A stretch of 25,738 nucleotides of DNA from Methanocorpusculum sp. MCE (GCA_003315675.1 NIZU01000024.1:1-25738); one strand, 5' to 3'. Numbered from the stretch's first letter, positions 8,156 through 16,198 are shown. Numbers and translations are program-made. Notes: generated from the letters alone by a model not told the origin.

Positions 8156-8871
8156 GCGTCAACACCCCAGGTTTTGAGGAAGGACTCGGTGGTTCCGATC
8201 ATGTAGACATAGTCTTCGATGGTCTCGAATCTGGTGCCGGCAACATCCTCGATGATGACACGGTTCGGCAGGGATGAACCCTGAACAAGGATCTCCACGA
8301 GTTTACCGGTTTTCATCGTGTGCTGTCCGCCGATGATGACTGCCATGTTGCCGACTGCATACGGGAAGTGCTGCTGAACGGCGAAACGGTCGTCACCGGC
8401 AATACCGATAACGAGCGAGTCTTTGCCTTTGTAGCCATCTTCACCGATGAAGTTTGCACCGCTGGTTAAGTTGATCTGTGTCTTGCCGCCTTTAATGATG
8501 GTTTTGTTTGCAACTTTTACGAGCTGGACTTTTGCTGCATCTGCGGAGATTTTGTACTCATTGTGGCGTCCCTTTTCGTCAACAAGGATCATGTAGTGCT
8601 TGTCGATTTTCGGGAAGCTGATGATGTCAAAGACGTCGATTCCGATGTGTTCATCGGTTACGATGTGACCATTCAGGACAACCTGACGGTCGTGCAGAAT
8701 CTTTCTGACTTCTTTGGTGTTTAATGCAAACTGCATGTGGTCGCGGAGCCAGATGCCGATTGGAAGAGCTGAACCGTCGTGCGGACCGCTTGAAGTGCTG
8801 ACGACATATTTGCTTTCTTTTCTGGCGATCTGCCATGCATCCGGTGCAGTAATTCTCTTGGTTCGGGTCAT
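8152..8871 (-). CDS. rps4e: 30S ribosomal protein S4e (eS4)
   Basis: This is an archaeal/eukaryotic small-subunit protein of 239 residues. An S4-type RNA-binding domain spans about residues 40-100 (LNTKEVRKILHDRQVVLNG), followed by the eS4 core and a KOW-like segment (about 173-195, GNMAVIIGGQHTMKTGKLVE). Its ATG shares a base with the L24 stop (TAATG), and GAGGTGAAGG lies in the end of L24. It overlaps L5 by four bases. Confidence 0.95.
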   Translation of the reverse strand: MTRTKRITAPDAWQIARKESKYVVSTSSGPHDGSALPIGIWLRDHMQFALNTKEVRKILHDRQVVLNGHIVTDEHIGIDVFDIISFPKIDKHYMILVDEKGRHNEYKISADAAKVQLVKVANKTIIKGGKTQINLTSGANFIGEDGYKGKDSLVIGIAGDDRFAVQQHFPYAVGNMAVIIGGQHTMKTGKLVEILVQGSSLPNRVIIEDVAGTRFETIEDYVYMIGTTESFLKTWGVDA

Positions 8872-9236
8872 TATGCCTTCACCTCAAGACGTGCAACACG
8901 CACTGCATCTTTTGTGTTGAGTTTGGTGATCATTATCTTGGACGGATCGAGTGGTCTTGGGACATCTTCGCCGTTGGCTTTCTTGACAGAAACTCCATGA
9001 ACAAGGATCTTCGTGTTTTTGACATCTACGCTGTCAACAACGCCTTCGGTTCCTTTGAATTCGCCACGAAGTACTTTGACGGTATCGCCGGTAACAACAC
9101 GGAAACTGCGCTTTCCATACTTTGCGCGAAGATCGCTTGCGAGAGGAGAGTGTAAAAATGCACCACGAGTGTGAATCGGAGCATTATACCGGAACTTCCG
9201 CTGCTTTCTTGGCTGAGTGCTTGAAATACGTGCCAT
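8871..9236 (-). CDS. rpl24: 50S ribosomal protein L24 (uL24)
   Basis: L24 is an early assembly protein near the exit tunnel. The 121-residue product has a basic N-terminal extension (TQPRKQRKFRYNAPIHTRG) typical of archaeal and eukaryotic forms (L26 in eukaryotes). The KOW motif lies at about residues 49-75 (TGDTVKVLRGEFKGTEGVV). AAGGTGAAAAC stands before the ATG. Confidence 0.95.
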   Translation of the reverse strand: MARISSTQPRKQRKFRYNAPIHTRGAFLHSPLASDLRAKYGKRSFRVVTGDTVKVLRGEFKGTEGVVDSVDVKNTKILVHGVSVKKANGEDVPRPLDPSKIMITKLNTKDAVRVARLEVKA

Positions 9237-9245
9237 GTTTTCACC

Positions 9246-9644
9246 TTAGATAATGATGGTTGCCATTGATCCAACCTTCGGGAAACGTTCTGCGACTTCA
9301 CGGGCAACCGGGCCTTTGATGTCGGTTCCGCGCGGATCACCGTTTTCGTTCAGAAGAATCATTGCGTTTTCTTCGAAGGATACTCTGAGGCCGTTGGGGC
9401 GACGGAATTCCTTCTTCTGACGGACAACGACAGCTCTTACGAGCTTCTTTCTCATGTCCGGGGTTCCTTTCTTGACTGTGACAGTCGCAAGGTCTCCAAG
9501 TCCCATCTTAGGCTGCCGGTTTTTAACACCATGGTAACCGAAGACGGAAACAATCTGTACAACACGGGCACCCGTGTTGTCTGCACAGACCATCTTTGAG
9601 CCGGTCTGAAGTGCGCGCGGAATTTTGGACGTTAAGCCTCTCAT
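9246..9644 (-). CDS. rpl14: 50S ribosomal protein L14 (uL14)
   Basis: L14 is a beta-barrel protein at the subunit interface. The 132-residue product has the signature GSKMVCADNTGARVVQIVSV (about 16-35) and the C-terminal RFPKVGSMATIII. Its ATG overlaps the S17 stop as ATGA (4 bases), and GAGGTGAC lies in the end of S17. Confidence 0.96.
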   Translation of the reverse strand: MRGLTSKIPRALQTGSKMVCADNTGARVVQIVSVFGYHGVKNRQPKMGLGDLATVTVKKGTPDMRKKLVRAVVVRQKKEFRRPNGLRVSFEENAMILLNENGDPRGTDIKGPVAREVAERFPKVGSMATIII

Positions 9645-9967
9645 TCCTTAGTCACCTCGACAACTACACAGGAGGTCGTTTTGTTCAGTGGTCTGCACTC
9701 TGCAATCTTTACCTCGTCGCCGATTTTGGCGTTGAGGCATGGAGCCATGTGTGCGTGGATTCTTGAGCTGCGTTTCTCATATCTGTCATATTTCTGGACT
9801 TTATGAAGAAAGCTCCTCTCCACGACAACAGTTCCCTGCATTCGTTCGCTTACGACCTTACCGGTAATCACCTGGCCGCGCACCGGTAAGCTGCCGTGAA
9901 ACGGACAATTTACATCGTCACAATCCTTTTCCGGGACTGCGACATTTAAGCCGATATTTTTTGCCAT
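9641..9967 (-). CDS. rps17: 30S ribosomal protein S17 (uS17)
   Basis: S17 is an OB-fold 16S rRNA-binding protein. The archaeal signature C-D-D-V-N-C-P-F-H-G followed by SLPVRGQVITGKVVS is visible. The start is taken as ATG 9967 (MAKNIGLNVAVPEKDC, 108 residues) because GAGGGT lies seven bases before it. An ATG four codons upstream lacks a ribosome binding site. A 19-base gap to RNase P component 1 is among the largest in the operon. Confidence 0.94.
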   Translation of the reverse strand: MAKNIGLNVAVPEKDCDDVNCPFHGSLPVRGQVITGKVVSERMQGTVVVERSFLHKVQKYDRYEKRSSRIHAHMAPCLNAKIGDEVKIAECRPLNKTTSCVVVEVTKE

Positions 9968-9986
9968 ATTAACCCTCATGTCTCGC

Positions 9987-10274
9987 TCATACCTTGCGAT
10001 ATGGGCTTACGCGCATACTTACGCGCCGCGTTGGAGAAACAGACAAAGCATTGCCGTCTATTATCACCTGAACACTATCCGGGAGGGTCACCCGGAGTAA
10101 CTTACATTGTTTCTCCAGGCACTTAATGCCATTCCCTGTATGAATCCGAAGGGTGTTTCTGGTCTCATCGACGATGACACCGGAAATCCCTTCTTCATAT
10201 CTGTTCGGTGAAGACTCCACAGATACTAAAAGACCGATAAGTTCGTGTCTGAGTATATTCTGCGGAGTGATCAT
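9987..10274 (-). CDS. rnp1: Ribonuclease P protein component 1 (Pop4/Rpp29 family)
   Basis: This is one of the archaeal RNase P proteins that bind the catalytic RNA and help process tRNA 5' ends. The 95-residue protein begins MITPQNILRHELIGL, the family hallmark, and continues with GISGVIVDETRNTLRI in an Sm-like fold. Location between L29 and S17 is normal for euryarchaea. Many relatives also carry aIF1 (SUI1) at this point; it is absent here. No clear Shine-Dalgarno is seen, so translation is probably coupled to L29. Confidence 0.93.
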   Translation of the reverse strand: MITPQNILRHELIGLLVSVESSPNRYEEGISGVIVDETRNTLRIHTGNGIKCLEKQCKLLRVTLPDSVQVIIDGNALSVSPTRRVSMRVSPYRKV

Positions 10275-10283
10275 AGACGAGAT

Positions 10284-10484
10284 TTATGCCTGACGTTTGG
10301 TCTGTTCAGTCTTGATACGTGCGATAGTTCTGCGAACTTCCCGGATCTTTCCGGGGTTTTCCGGTGCACCACCGGCGCTGACTTTTCCATAGTTCTGGAT
10401 CAGTTCGATCTTGAGTTTCTGCTCATTCTCGACTAATTCAGCATCGGAAAACTGGGCGACTTCTTTTGCTCTGAAGATAGCCAT
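10284..10484 (-). CDS. rpl29: 50S ribosomal protein L29 (uL29)
   Basis: This 66-residue two-helix protein lies at the polypeptide tunnel exit. It begins MAIFRAKEVAQFSDAELVE, and REVRRTIARIKTEQ at the C-terminal helix is the family signature. GAGGAGGTCTGAAC gives a strong ribosome binding site overlapping the end of S3. Two bases separate it from S3. Confidence 0.95.
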   Translation of the reverse strand: MAIFRAKEVAQFSDAELVENEQKLKIELIQNYGKVSAGGAPENPGKIREVRRTIARIKTEQTKRQA

Positions 10485-10486
10485 GT

Positions 10487-11182
10487 TCAGACCTCCTCAA
10501 TAAATCCCGGTTCGGGTTCAGCTGCAAGCTCTGCATCGAACTCCTCAAAGATATCAGTCTCGACGACACGTGCCGGAGCAGGGGCTGCGTCGGCACGGAT
10601 CTCGAACTGATCCGGAAGTTTTGCTCCCGGCGGAACGATCTTGACCTGAACACCGATGATACCGAGTTTCTTGATTGCAGTGGCGTAGCCTTTCTCAACA
10701 ATCGACTCTGACGGCTCGCCGGAGTGTTTGATGTAGCCTTCAACGAACTTCTTGACACGGGCACGGGCACCGGTCAGCTTACCTGCGATGATAACTTCAC
10801 AGCCAAGTGCGCCGGAGTCCATGACACGACGGATTACGGAAGTACCTGCCTTTCGGAAGTACCATCCGCGTTCAAGTGCATTTGCAAGGCGTTCTGCCAT
10901 GATCTGGGCGTTGAGGTTCGGGTTTGCAACCTGCTGAACCTCGACCTGGGGGGACTCGATGCCGTAAACGGTGCTAAGATCAGTGGTCAGCTGGCGAACC
11001 AGTTTACCGCCTTTACCGATAACGATACCCGGCTTTTCAGCAAAGATCGTGACCTGAGTTCCAACAGGGGTCCGGACGATGTCCATCCCTCCGTAGCCTG
11101 CACGTTTGAGTTCCTTGTTAAGGTACTGCTCGACTCTGACTTTGCGGACACCGTCTGCAACGAACTTCTTTTCGATTGTCAT
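10487..11182 (-). CDS. rps3: 30S ribosomal protein S3 (uS3)
   Basis: S3 forms part of the mRNA entry channel. The 231-residue product has the KH domain with the GKGG loop at residues 56-59 and the S3 C-terminal domain (GVQVKIVPPGAKLP). The last 35 residues are acidic and Ala/Pro-rich (DIFEEFDAELAAEPEP), an archaeal-type tail. GAGGTACAG stands before the ATG, which lies two bases after L22. Confidence 0.95.
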   Translation of the reverse strand: MTIEKKFVADGVRKVRVEQYLNKELKRAGYGGMDIVRTPVGTQVTIFAEKPGIVIGKGGKLVRQLTTDLSTVYGIESPQVEVQQVANPNLNAQIMAERLANALERGWYFRKAGTSVIRRVMDSGALGCEVIIAGKLTGARARVKKFVEGYIKHSGEPSESIVEKGYATAIKKLGIIGVQVKIVPPGAKLPDQFEIRADAAPAPARVVETDIFEEFDAELAAEPEPGFIEEV

Positions 11183-11184
11183 AC

Positions 11185-11658
11185 TTACTGTACCTCACGG
11201 AGGATGATTTCAACGTTGACGGAATCTCTGTGCTTAGGGGTAGCTCTACCCATTGCACGGGGGAAGATTCCTTTCATGCAGCGTCCTTTGTTTGCAGCGG
11301 CATGGATGATGACCATCTTTTCCGGTGCGAGACCTGCATATTCAGCGTTCTTCTGTGCAGAGCGAATTAAACGGATGTATTCGGCGGCTGCCTTGACAGG
11401 GTATCTGCCGGCTGCGGTTCCGAAGGTTTTGCCGTTTAAGCTCTTCTGGTGGCTGACGTTTCTGTTAAAACGGTGGAACGGAACTGCGCGCTTGAGGTCG
11501 ATGACCTGTTCAAGGTATGCAACTGCGTCGTCTGCCATCATATTACGGACAAGGTGAGCGATTTCAATAGCATGCTTTGGAGAGCAGCCGAGTTCGTTAG
11601 CCTTGGCACGGGCGATGTTTTCGCCGGTAAGTTTGTTGCTGTATTCTGTTCTTGCCAT
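11185..11658 (-). CDS. rpl22: 50S ribosomal protein L22 (uL22)
   Basis: L22 lines the peptide exit tunnel with its beta-hairpin. The archaeal form here has 157 residues, beginning MARTEYSNKLTGENIARAKA; AEYAGLAPEKMVIIHAAANK and the terminal motif PRAMGRATPKHRDSVNVEI are diagnostic. I chose ATG 11658 over an upstream in-frame GTG because homologs start close to this residue. It begins five bases after the S19 stop. Confidence 0.94.
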   Translation of the reverse strand: MARTEYSNKLTGENIARAKANELGCSPKHAIEIAHLVRNMMADDAVAYLEQVIDLKRAVPFHRFNRNVSHQKSLNGKTFGTAAGRYPVKAAAEYIRLIRSAQKNAEYAGLAPEKMVIIHAAANKGRCMKGIFPRAMGRATPKHRDSVNVEIILREVQ

Positions 11659-11663
11659 AACAA

Positions 11664-12074
11664 TCACTTCAACGGAACATACTTACTCGACTTGGTTGCA
11701 CCGATACCGGCACTTCCGTGGGTAACTTTCTTGCGGGTTAAAGCGAACTCTCCAAAGTAGTGGAAAACTCCTTCGACCGGGATCTCTACGTTAACGAACT
11801 CCTTACCGGAGTAGATGGCAACATTCTTGCCGACCATTTCGGGGAGGATAATCATTGAACGGCTGTGGGTTCTTACACCGTCACCTTCAGCGATCTTCGC
11901 GCGAACGTCCTCTTCATCGCGGGTAAATCCGCGAAGGACCTTTCTCCGGGCACCGCTGGGCATAATAGCGAGAAGCTCGTCCATGGACATGGCTTTAAGC
12001 TGCTCAATATTATAGCCGTGATAGGTATATTCCTCTCGCCGCTTTGGCATTCTTTTAGTAGTTTTCTTTGCCAT
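11664..12074 (-). CDS. rps19: 30S ribosomal protein S19 (uS19)
   Basis: S19 lies in the small-subunit head and contacts S13. The 136-residue product carries the conserved C-terminal block KEFVNVEIPVEGVFHYFGEF followed by ALTRKKVTHGSAGIGATKSSK. The longer N-terminal helix (NIEQLKAMSMDELLAIMP) is the archaeal/eukaryotic form. GGAGGTGAACGTAA gives a near-perfect ribosome binding site six bases after L2. Confidence 0.95.
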   Translation of the reverse strand: MAKKTTKRMPKRREEYTYHGYNIEQLKAMSMDELLAIMPSGARRKVLRGFTRDEEDVRAKIAEGDGVRTHSRSMIILPEMVGKNVAIYSGKEFVNVEIPVEGVFHYFGEFALTRKKVTHGSAGIGATKSSKYVPLK

Positions 12075-12080
12075 TTACGT

Positions 12081-12803
12081 TCACCTCCGATATCCGGTTC
12101 TGCGTGCGGCGACAGATCCGACTTTTCTACCGGGCGATGCTCCGCGTGCAACGGTCTTTGGCTTACCTGGGTGCTGATGTCCTCCACCACCGAATGGGTG
12201 ATCGATAACGTTCATTGCGACACCACGGGTTCTTGGCCAGCGGGTTGCCGAGGTTTTCATCTTGTGATACTGCTTACCTGCTTTCAGGATCAGCTTGTCT
12301 ATGCGGCCGCCGCCGGCGACAAGGCCAACGGTTGCAAGACATGCTTCACTGAACCATTTTGGTTTGCCCGAGGGCATTCTGACACCGACTTTACCAGCGG
12401 ATTTTCCGATGATAACGGCCTGAACTCCGCTTGAACGAACGAATTTACCTCCGTCTCCGGGGCGGGCTTCAATGTTGCAGACGGCAACTCCGGTCGGAAT
12501 TGCTGAGAGCGGTAACGAATTACCGTTTTCGACAGTGGCTTCAGGTCCCCATACGAGTTCCTGACCAATACCGACACCTTCGGTGATCAGCGCGTATTCT
12601 TTCTTGTCAGACGCCTTACCGTCGATTTTCACGACAGCGATCGGGGTGTGACGTGCCGGGTCATGTTCAATGTCGATGACGGTTGCACGAACGGTCTCAA
12701 GTGAGGAGCCAAAGTGTTTGAGCTCTGCTTTATACTGGTGTGACGGGGCGCGGTAGGTTGGACCGCCTTTTCCACGTGACTGTGTACTTATTCTGTGTCC
12801 CAT
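12081..12803 (-). CDS. rpl2: 50S ribosomal protein L2 (uL2)
   Basis: L2 is needed for subunit association and peptidyl-transferase assembly. The 240-residue archaeal form begins MGHRISTQSRGKGGPTYRAP. The C-terminal domain has TRGVAMNVIDHPFGGGGHQH, the conserved rRNA-contacting segment that includes the histidine-rich loop. AAGGTGAG stands before the ATG. Confidence 0.96.
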   Translation of the reverse strand: MGHRISTQSRGKGGPTYRAPSHQYKAELKHFGSSLETVRATVIDIEHDPARHTPIAVVKIDGKASDKKEYALITEGVGIGQELVWGPEATVENGNSLPLSAIPTGVAVCNIEARPGDGGKFVRSSGVQAVIIGKSAGKVGVRMPSGKPKWFSEACLATVGLVAGGGRIDKLILKAGKQYHKMKTSATRWPRTRGVAMNVIDHPFGGGGHQHPGKPKTVARGASPGRKVGSVAARRTGYRR

Positions 12804-12813
12804 TTATCTCACC

Positions 12814-13062
12814 TTACACGATTCCGAGCTGAGAAAGGATTTCTTCAGCGGCGTTTTTCTCTTCAAAGGTAATGACTGCCTTCTTGTTTCCTTTAGAGGT
12901 CATCATGGTGTTGATTGAGACGATCTTCTTGCCGAAGCTCTTCTCCATTGCTGCCTTGATGGTTGCCTTGCCGGCTTCCTTCTCAACAACGAAGGACAGC
13001 TGGTTCGAGTTCTCTAAAAGGACCATAGCTTTTTCTGTTACGAGGGGGTGTGCAAGTGTCAT
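12814..13062 (-). CDS. rpl23: 50S ribosomal protein L23 (uL23)
   Basis: L23 surrounds the tunnel exit and is a docking site for SRP. The product is 82 residues long. It starts MTLAHPLVTEKAMVLLE (family motif P-L-V-T-E-K) and ends EEILSQLGIV. GGAGG overlaps the end of L4, two bases upstream. Confidence 0.95.
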   Translation of the reverse strand: MTLAHPLVTEKAMVLLENSNQLSFVVEKEAGKATIKAAMEKSFGKKIVSINTMMTSKGNKKAVITFEEKNAAEEILSQLGIV

Positions 13063-13064
13063 GA

Positions 13065-13808
13065 TTAGGCCTCCACGAACTTCTTGATTGCAGCTTCGGT
13101 CCAGACGGTCAGTCTGCCTGCGTCGGCTCCGGGTGCAAGAACGTTGATGTTCAGGGCATTGACGGATACGCAGTCGACTCCTGCGATATTCGCACCTGCG
13201 AGGAATTCACCGGACGTCACGATAAGAGCGGACTTTGCCTGCTTATACTTGCGTCCACGTGTCTTTCCACGGCCTGCACGGATATTTCTGGAGAGTCTTG
13301 CGCGCTCAAGATCGGCGCCAAGTCCAAGTGCCGTAAGGGCAAGTTTGACTTCAGCGGTCTTGGCGATCTGCTCAAAGGAATCTTCAACGATGATTGCTGC
13401 TTCGCCTTCGAATTTGTGGCCGCGTGCGGCGACAAGTTCGGTGTTAACGGTAGCTGCGATGGCTGAGCGGATTGCCTTTGCTTTCTCTTTCTTGTTGATC
13501 TTCTCAACAAGGATCTTCTCTGCTTTCGGCGCGTGTGCCGGGTGACCGCCTTTTACGTTCGGTACTTTTGCAGCACGGCTTCCGTTTTTGATACGCGGAA
13601 TCTTAGCTTCACCACGTTTGGATCCCCAGCCTTCTGCAGAGGTTCTCATACCTGCATACGGGTCTGCCCCGTGAGGCTGGTACTGTTCGCTCTGGTATGC
13701 GAGGATGGCCCTCTTGATGAGGTCCGGCCGGTATGCTTCGTCGAAAACGGCCGGGAGTTCGATTTCATGGAGGACTGAGCCGTTAATTGCTTTTACATTT
13801 GCTTTCAT
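13065..13808 (-). CDS. rpl4: 50S ribosomal protein L4 (uL4)
   Basis: L4 extends a long loop into the exit tunnel. This archaeal form has 247 residues. The loop region contains YAGMRTSAEGWGSKRGEAKI followed by the PRIKNGSRAAKVPN stretch, and the C-terminal part ends with the TVWTEAAIKKFVEA helix. GGGGTGAAATG, which includes the L3 stop, serves as the ribosome binding site. Eight bases separate it from L3. Confidence 0.95.
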   Translation of the reverse strand: MKANVKAINGSVLHEIELPAVFDEAYRPDLIKRAILAYQSEQYQPHGADPYAGMRTSAEGWGSKRGEAKIPRIKNGSRAAKVPNVKGGHPAHAPKAEKILVEKINKKEKAKAIRSAIAATVNTELVAARGHKFEGEAAIIVEDSFEQIAKTAEVKLALTALGLGADLERARLSRNIRAGRGKTRGRKYKQAKSALIVTSGEFLAGANIAGVDCVSVNALNINVLAPGADAGRLTVWTEAAIKKFVEA

Positions 13809-13816
13809 CGGTCATT

Positions 13817-14818
13817 TCACCCCTGTTTGCTCTGAAGACTGACATATTCTACAACCGGGGCCTGAATCTTCTGCTCGCCCATGCGGGTTGCAGAACGAAT
13901 TCTGACGAGGCGCTTTGCCGGTCCGGGAATGCTTCCTTTGATCAGAACGTAGTTGGTACGAACAAGACCATAGTGGAGGAAGCCTCCTGACGGGTTGATT
14001 TCGTCTGCGTTCTCACCGATCTTGATGATGCGTTTGTTGAACTCAGTACGCTGCTGGAAACCCATCTGACCCGGCATTGGTACCTGCCAGCGAACGTGGT
14101 GGGGGTTCCATGGACCAAGAGTTCCGATGTGTCTTTCCTTCTTGGTTCTTGCGTGCTTTCTCTTACGAAGGGTAATACCGAATCTCTTGACGGCACCCTG
14201 GAATCCTTTTCCTTTGGTGATACCGGTAATGTCGGCAAACTGGCCCTCGCTTAAGAGGGACTTCATATCAACATCGGTTCCAAGGATGGAAAGGGCGTAG
14301 TCAAAGCGTTCCTGTGCACTGCCGCCTGCAACACGGATCTCCATAAGGTCTGGAACCTTCTTTGGAACACCGGTGATCTCGGTCGGTTTGGTGTACATGA
14401 GCACCATTACTTCAACAACATCACCAATTGCAGCATTGATCTTCTCCGTTGCTTTTGCAGCGTTGTTGGTCTTTGCTTTGGTGATTCTGCCGGAAAGTGC
14501 TTCAAGATTTTCTGCCCAGACTTCGGTAAGCGGGTGTTTGCCGTAGGTATCCTTAGCGTAAACACGGATGGCTGCAACGGTCATGGCGGGGATCTCGATA
14601 ACGGTTACGGGAACCATTACCTCCTTACCTTCAGTCGGACTCTTTTTGTGATCGTCGATCATGATCACGTGGGTCATACCGGCTTTGTAGCCTGCAAATC
14701 CCTGGAGCATTGGCTGCCCATTGTATGCCGGCCAGGACTGGTACTTTGGTACGATGCCCTTAGCCCGCACTTTAGGATAGTATGCGAGTGACCCGGCGCG
14801 GGGTCTCACTGTTCTCAT
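13817..14818 (-). CDS. rpl3: 50S ribosomal protein L3 (uL3)
   Basis: L3 is an early-assembly protein close to the peptidyl-transferase centre. The 333-residue product is the archaeal/eukaryotic long form. It begins MRTVRPRAGSLAYYPK, has GFAGYKAGMTHVIMIDD (about 40-56), and carries TKGKGFQGAVKRFGI and the Trp-finger region GPWNPHHVRWQVPMPGQMG. AAAGGAT lies about 12 bases before the ATG. It is the first gene of the operon: S10 is absent here, as is usual for archaea, where it lies with EF-1A. Confidence 0.95.
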   Translation of the reverse strand: MRTVRPRAGSLAYYPKVRAKGIVPKYQSWPAYNGQPMLQGFAGYKAGMTHVIMIDDHKKSPTEGKEVMVPVTVIEIPAMTVAAIRVYAKDTYGKHPLTEVWAENLEALSGRITKAKTNNAAKATEKINAAIGDVVEVMVLMYTKPTEITGVPKKVPDLMEIRVAGGSAQERFDYALSILGTDVDMKSLLSEGQFADITGITKGKGFQGAVKRFGITLRKRKHARTKKERHIGTLGPWNPHHVRWQVPMPGQMGFQQRTEFNKRIIKIGENADEINPSGGFLHYGLVRTNYVLIKGSIPGPAKRLVRIRSATRMGEQKIQAPVVEYVSLQSKQG

Positions 14819-15541
14819 ATATTAATCAATCCTTTAGTGCCTTCTCTTGCATTATGCAAAGAAGACGTCTGCTGTGGTTGTCATCAATATGACAGCCGTT
14901 CTTTCACCGCCGGCTTCCTGCTATTTGAGGAATCGACCCGCGGGACGCATTTTGTCGGTCTCTGTGTTTTACACGCAGTCAACGCCGTTTATGGCGGGTG
15001 TGCGACACACTGGACGGAAAGACGGGAGTTCAACACACGTGTATTTTCCAACATGTGAAGGCACGCAAAGATTTACTTTGCACGCAATTGAGATTCCTTG
15101 CGGGATATCCGATTATGAACACGATAACGTCTTATCTGTTCAATTACCCGATTTGCAGTTGTTATACTATACTGCGGTTTCCAAGTCTCACGAAAGAGAA
15201 CCTGACTTCCAACACGCTTCCTGACGTCCAGGAAAGGGCACATCAAAAAGACGTTCGCCCGGCGCATCTGATCAGACCTATTCTAGGTCTTAACTTCTGC
15301 CGCGGAATTACCGCTCAGAGTTACACAATTACAAAACAAACGTGAAATCACGTTTATTTCATACCAACTGGATATCCTCATTCAGCATATCTTGCTGATA
15401 CCAGCCTATTGATGGCTCCTATATAATTGGAGAAGAGAGAATATAAAGTGTTGTATGATCTTTGGATCCACCCAAACGCCACACACAACATCCAGAAAAC
15501 GCACAGGCAGAATTAGCTGAAAAATACGATCTGAACCATAA
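14819..15541. other. Gene-poor, hairpin-containing gap upstream of the L3 operon
   Basis: No convincing gene is seen in this 723-base gap between tfx and rpl3. Inverted repeats include 15065-15081 (GCAAAG, 5-base loop, CTTTGC), 15274-15290 (AGACCTA, TTC, TAGGTCT) and 15338-15355 (AAACGTGA, AA, TCACGTTT). Palindromes are ACACGTGT (15035-15042), GGATATCC (15103-15110 and 15370-15377) and TCTGATCAGA (15267-15276). A minus-strand ORF at 15073-15267 (64 codons, Arg-rich) is not recognisable. If the TATA-like CTTTATAT at 15441-15450 is the operon promoter, most of this would be a leader of about 600 bases. Confidence 0.5.
15441..15450 (-). promoter_or_regulatory. Candidate TATA box for the L3 operon or a leader RNA
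   Basis: The minus strand reads CACTTTATAT, a good match to the archaeal TATA consensus. A start site about 25 bases downstream would be near 15415. The nearest downstream gene on that strand is rpl3, some 600 bases away. A closer but poorer candidate is TTTGCATAAT at 14851-14860. Confidence 0.3.
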
Positions 15542-15946
15542 TCAGCCGAAGTACAGTTCGCCGTCATTATTCAGATAGATAATGATATTCTCTTTGACAT
15601 GCCGGCCTTTGATTTTTTCCGGCATATATGATGAAATCCTGTTGATTAAGGCAAGAGTATCATACCGGATTTTTATATTGAGCGGGGCCGCTGCGATATA
15701 GATGATCTTCGGGGCTTCTATCAGATCCGTGCCTTCCGGAAGAACACACAGTTCAGTGGCGTCAAGCGTATACAGAAACTCCAGCGTCTCCTTTGCCCGA
15801 CGGATATTTTCATTGGCAGATTTTTCAATAGTACAAATGTTTGCCTTGGAGGTGCCGAGTCGATCAGCAATCTGCTGCTGCGTCATACCTTTTTTGCGAT
15901 ACCGTATGACTCCCTTCTGACGATCGGTAAGAAGCGTATCTTTCAT
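15542..15946 (-). CDS. tfx: Tfx family DNA-binding protein
   Basis: This is a 134-residue archaeal regulator of the Tfx family. The N-terminal helix-turn-helix is LTDRQKGVIRYRKKGMTQQQ followed by IADRLGTSKANICTIEKSAN (about 5-45). The C-terminal part (about 70-134) is the family's acidic domain. The founding member, from Methanothermobacter, was reported to bind downstream of the promoter of the fmdECB operon for molybdenum formylmethanofuran dehydrogenase. Here the gene is divergent from mtd, another gene of the same C1 pathway. Control of mtd or of itself is an inference from position and from repeats at its own TATA box. Confidence 0.88.
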   Translation of the reverse strand: MKDTLLTDRQKGVIRYRKKGMTQQQIADRLGTSKANICTIEKSANENIRRAKETLEFLYTLDATELCVLPEGTDLIEAPKIIYIAAAPLNIKIRYDTLALINRISSYMPEKIKGRHVKENIIIYLNNDGELYFG

Positions 15947-15964
15947 ATGATTATTAATTCAACC

Positions 15965-15990
15965 TGATTAACTATAAATGATTTGATTAA
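15965..15990 (-). promoter_or_regulatory. tfx promoter flanked by TGATTAA direct repeats
   Basis: The minus strand reads CATTTATAG (plus 15973-15981), a TATA-like box about 30 bases upstream of the tfx ATG, which would give a nearly leaderless mRNA. On each side lies the same heptamer (TGATTAA on the plus strand), with starts 19 bases apart. That placement suits an operator that could block TBP binding. Autoregulation by Tfx is a guess. Confidence 0.4.
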
Positions 15991-16198
15991 ACATTCGTAT
16001 CATCGGAATAGAATGAGAGAGATGCGCGCAGGCAGGAACGGACAGAAATATCCAAAAGCACCCAAATAGCAAGATATTACATCAATATCCCCGGCTGCAT
16101 ATATGAAACCATCGCGGAAACACCCGCACATCTGATTCAGATAGATGATAAGCGGCAGGAATTGTGGTTATTTCATTTCATAACAGTGTCATTCACAA

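Noticed and set aside
10724..11557. 277-codon plus-strand frame opposite S3 and L22
   Set aside because: It lies antisense to two certain ribosomal proteins, has no recognisable product and no promoter or ribosome binding site.
14847..15224. Plus-strand ORF of 125 codons in the gap before L3
   Set aside because: No Shine-Dalgarno, no recognisable motif, and other frames of similar length overlap it; it would run against the ribosomal operon leader.
14819..15541. RNase P RNA or SRP RNA in the gap upstream of L3
   Set aside because: I looked for conserved RNase P RNA blocks (GGAAAGTCC-like) and the SRP S-domain motif on both strands and found neither.
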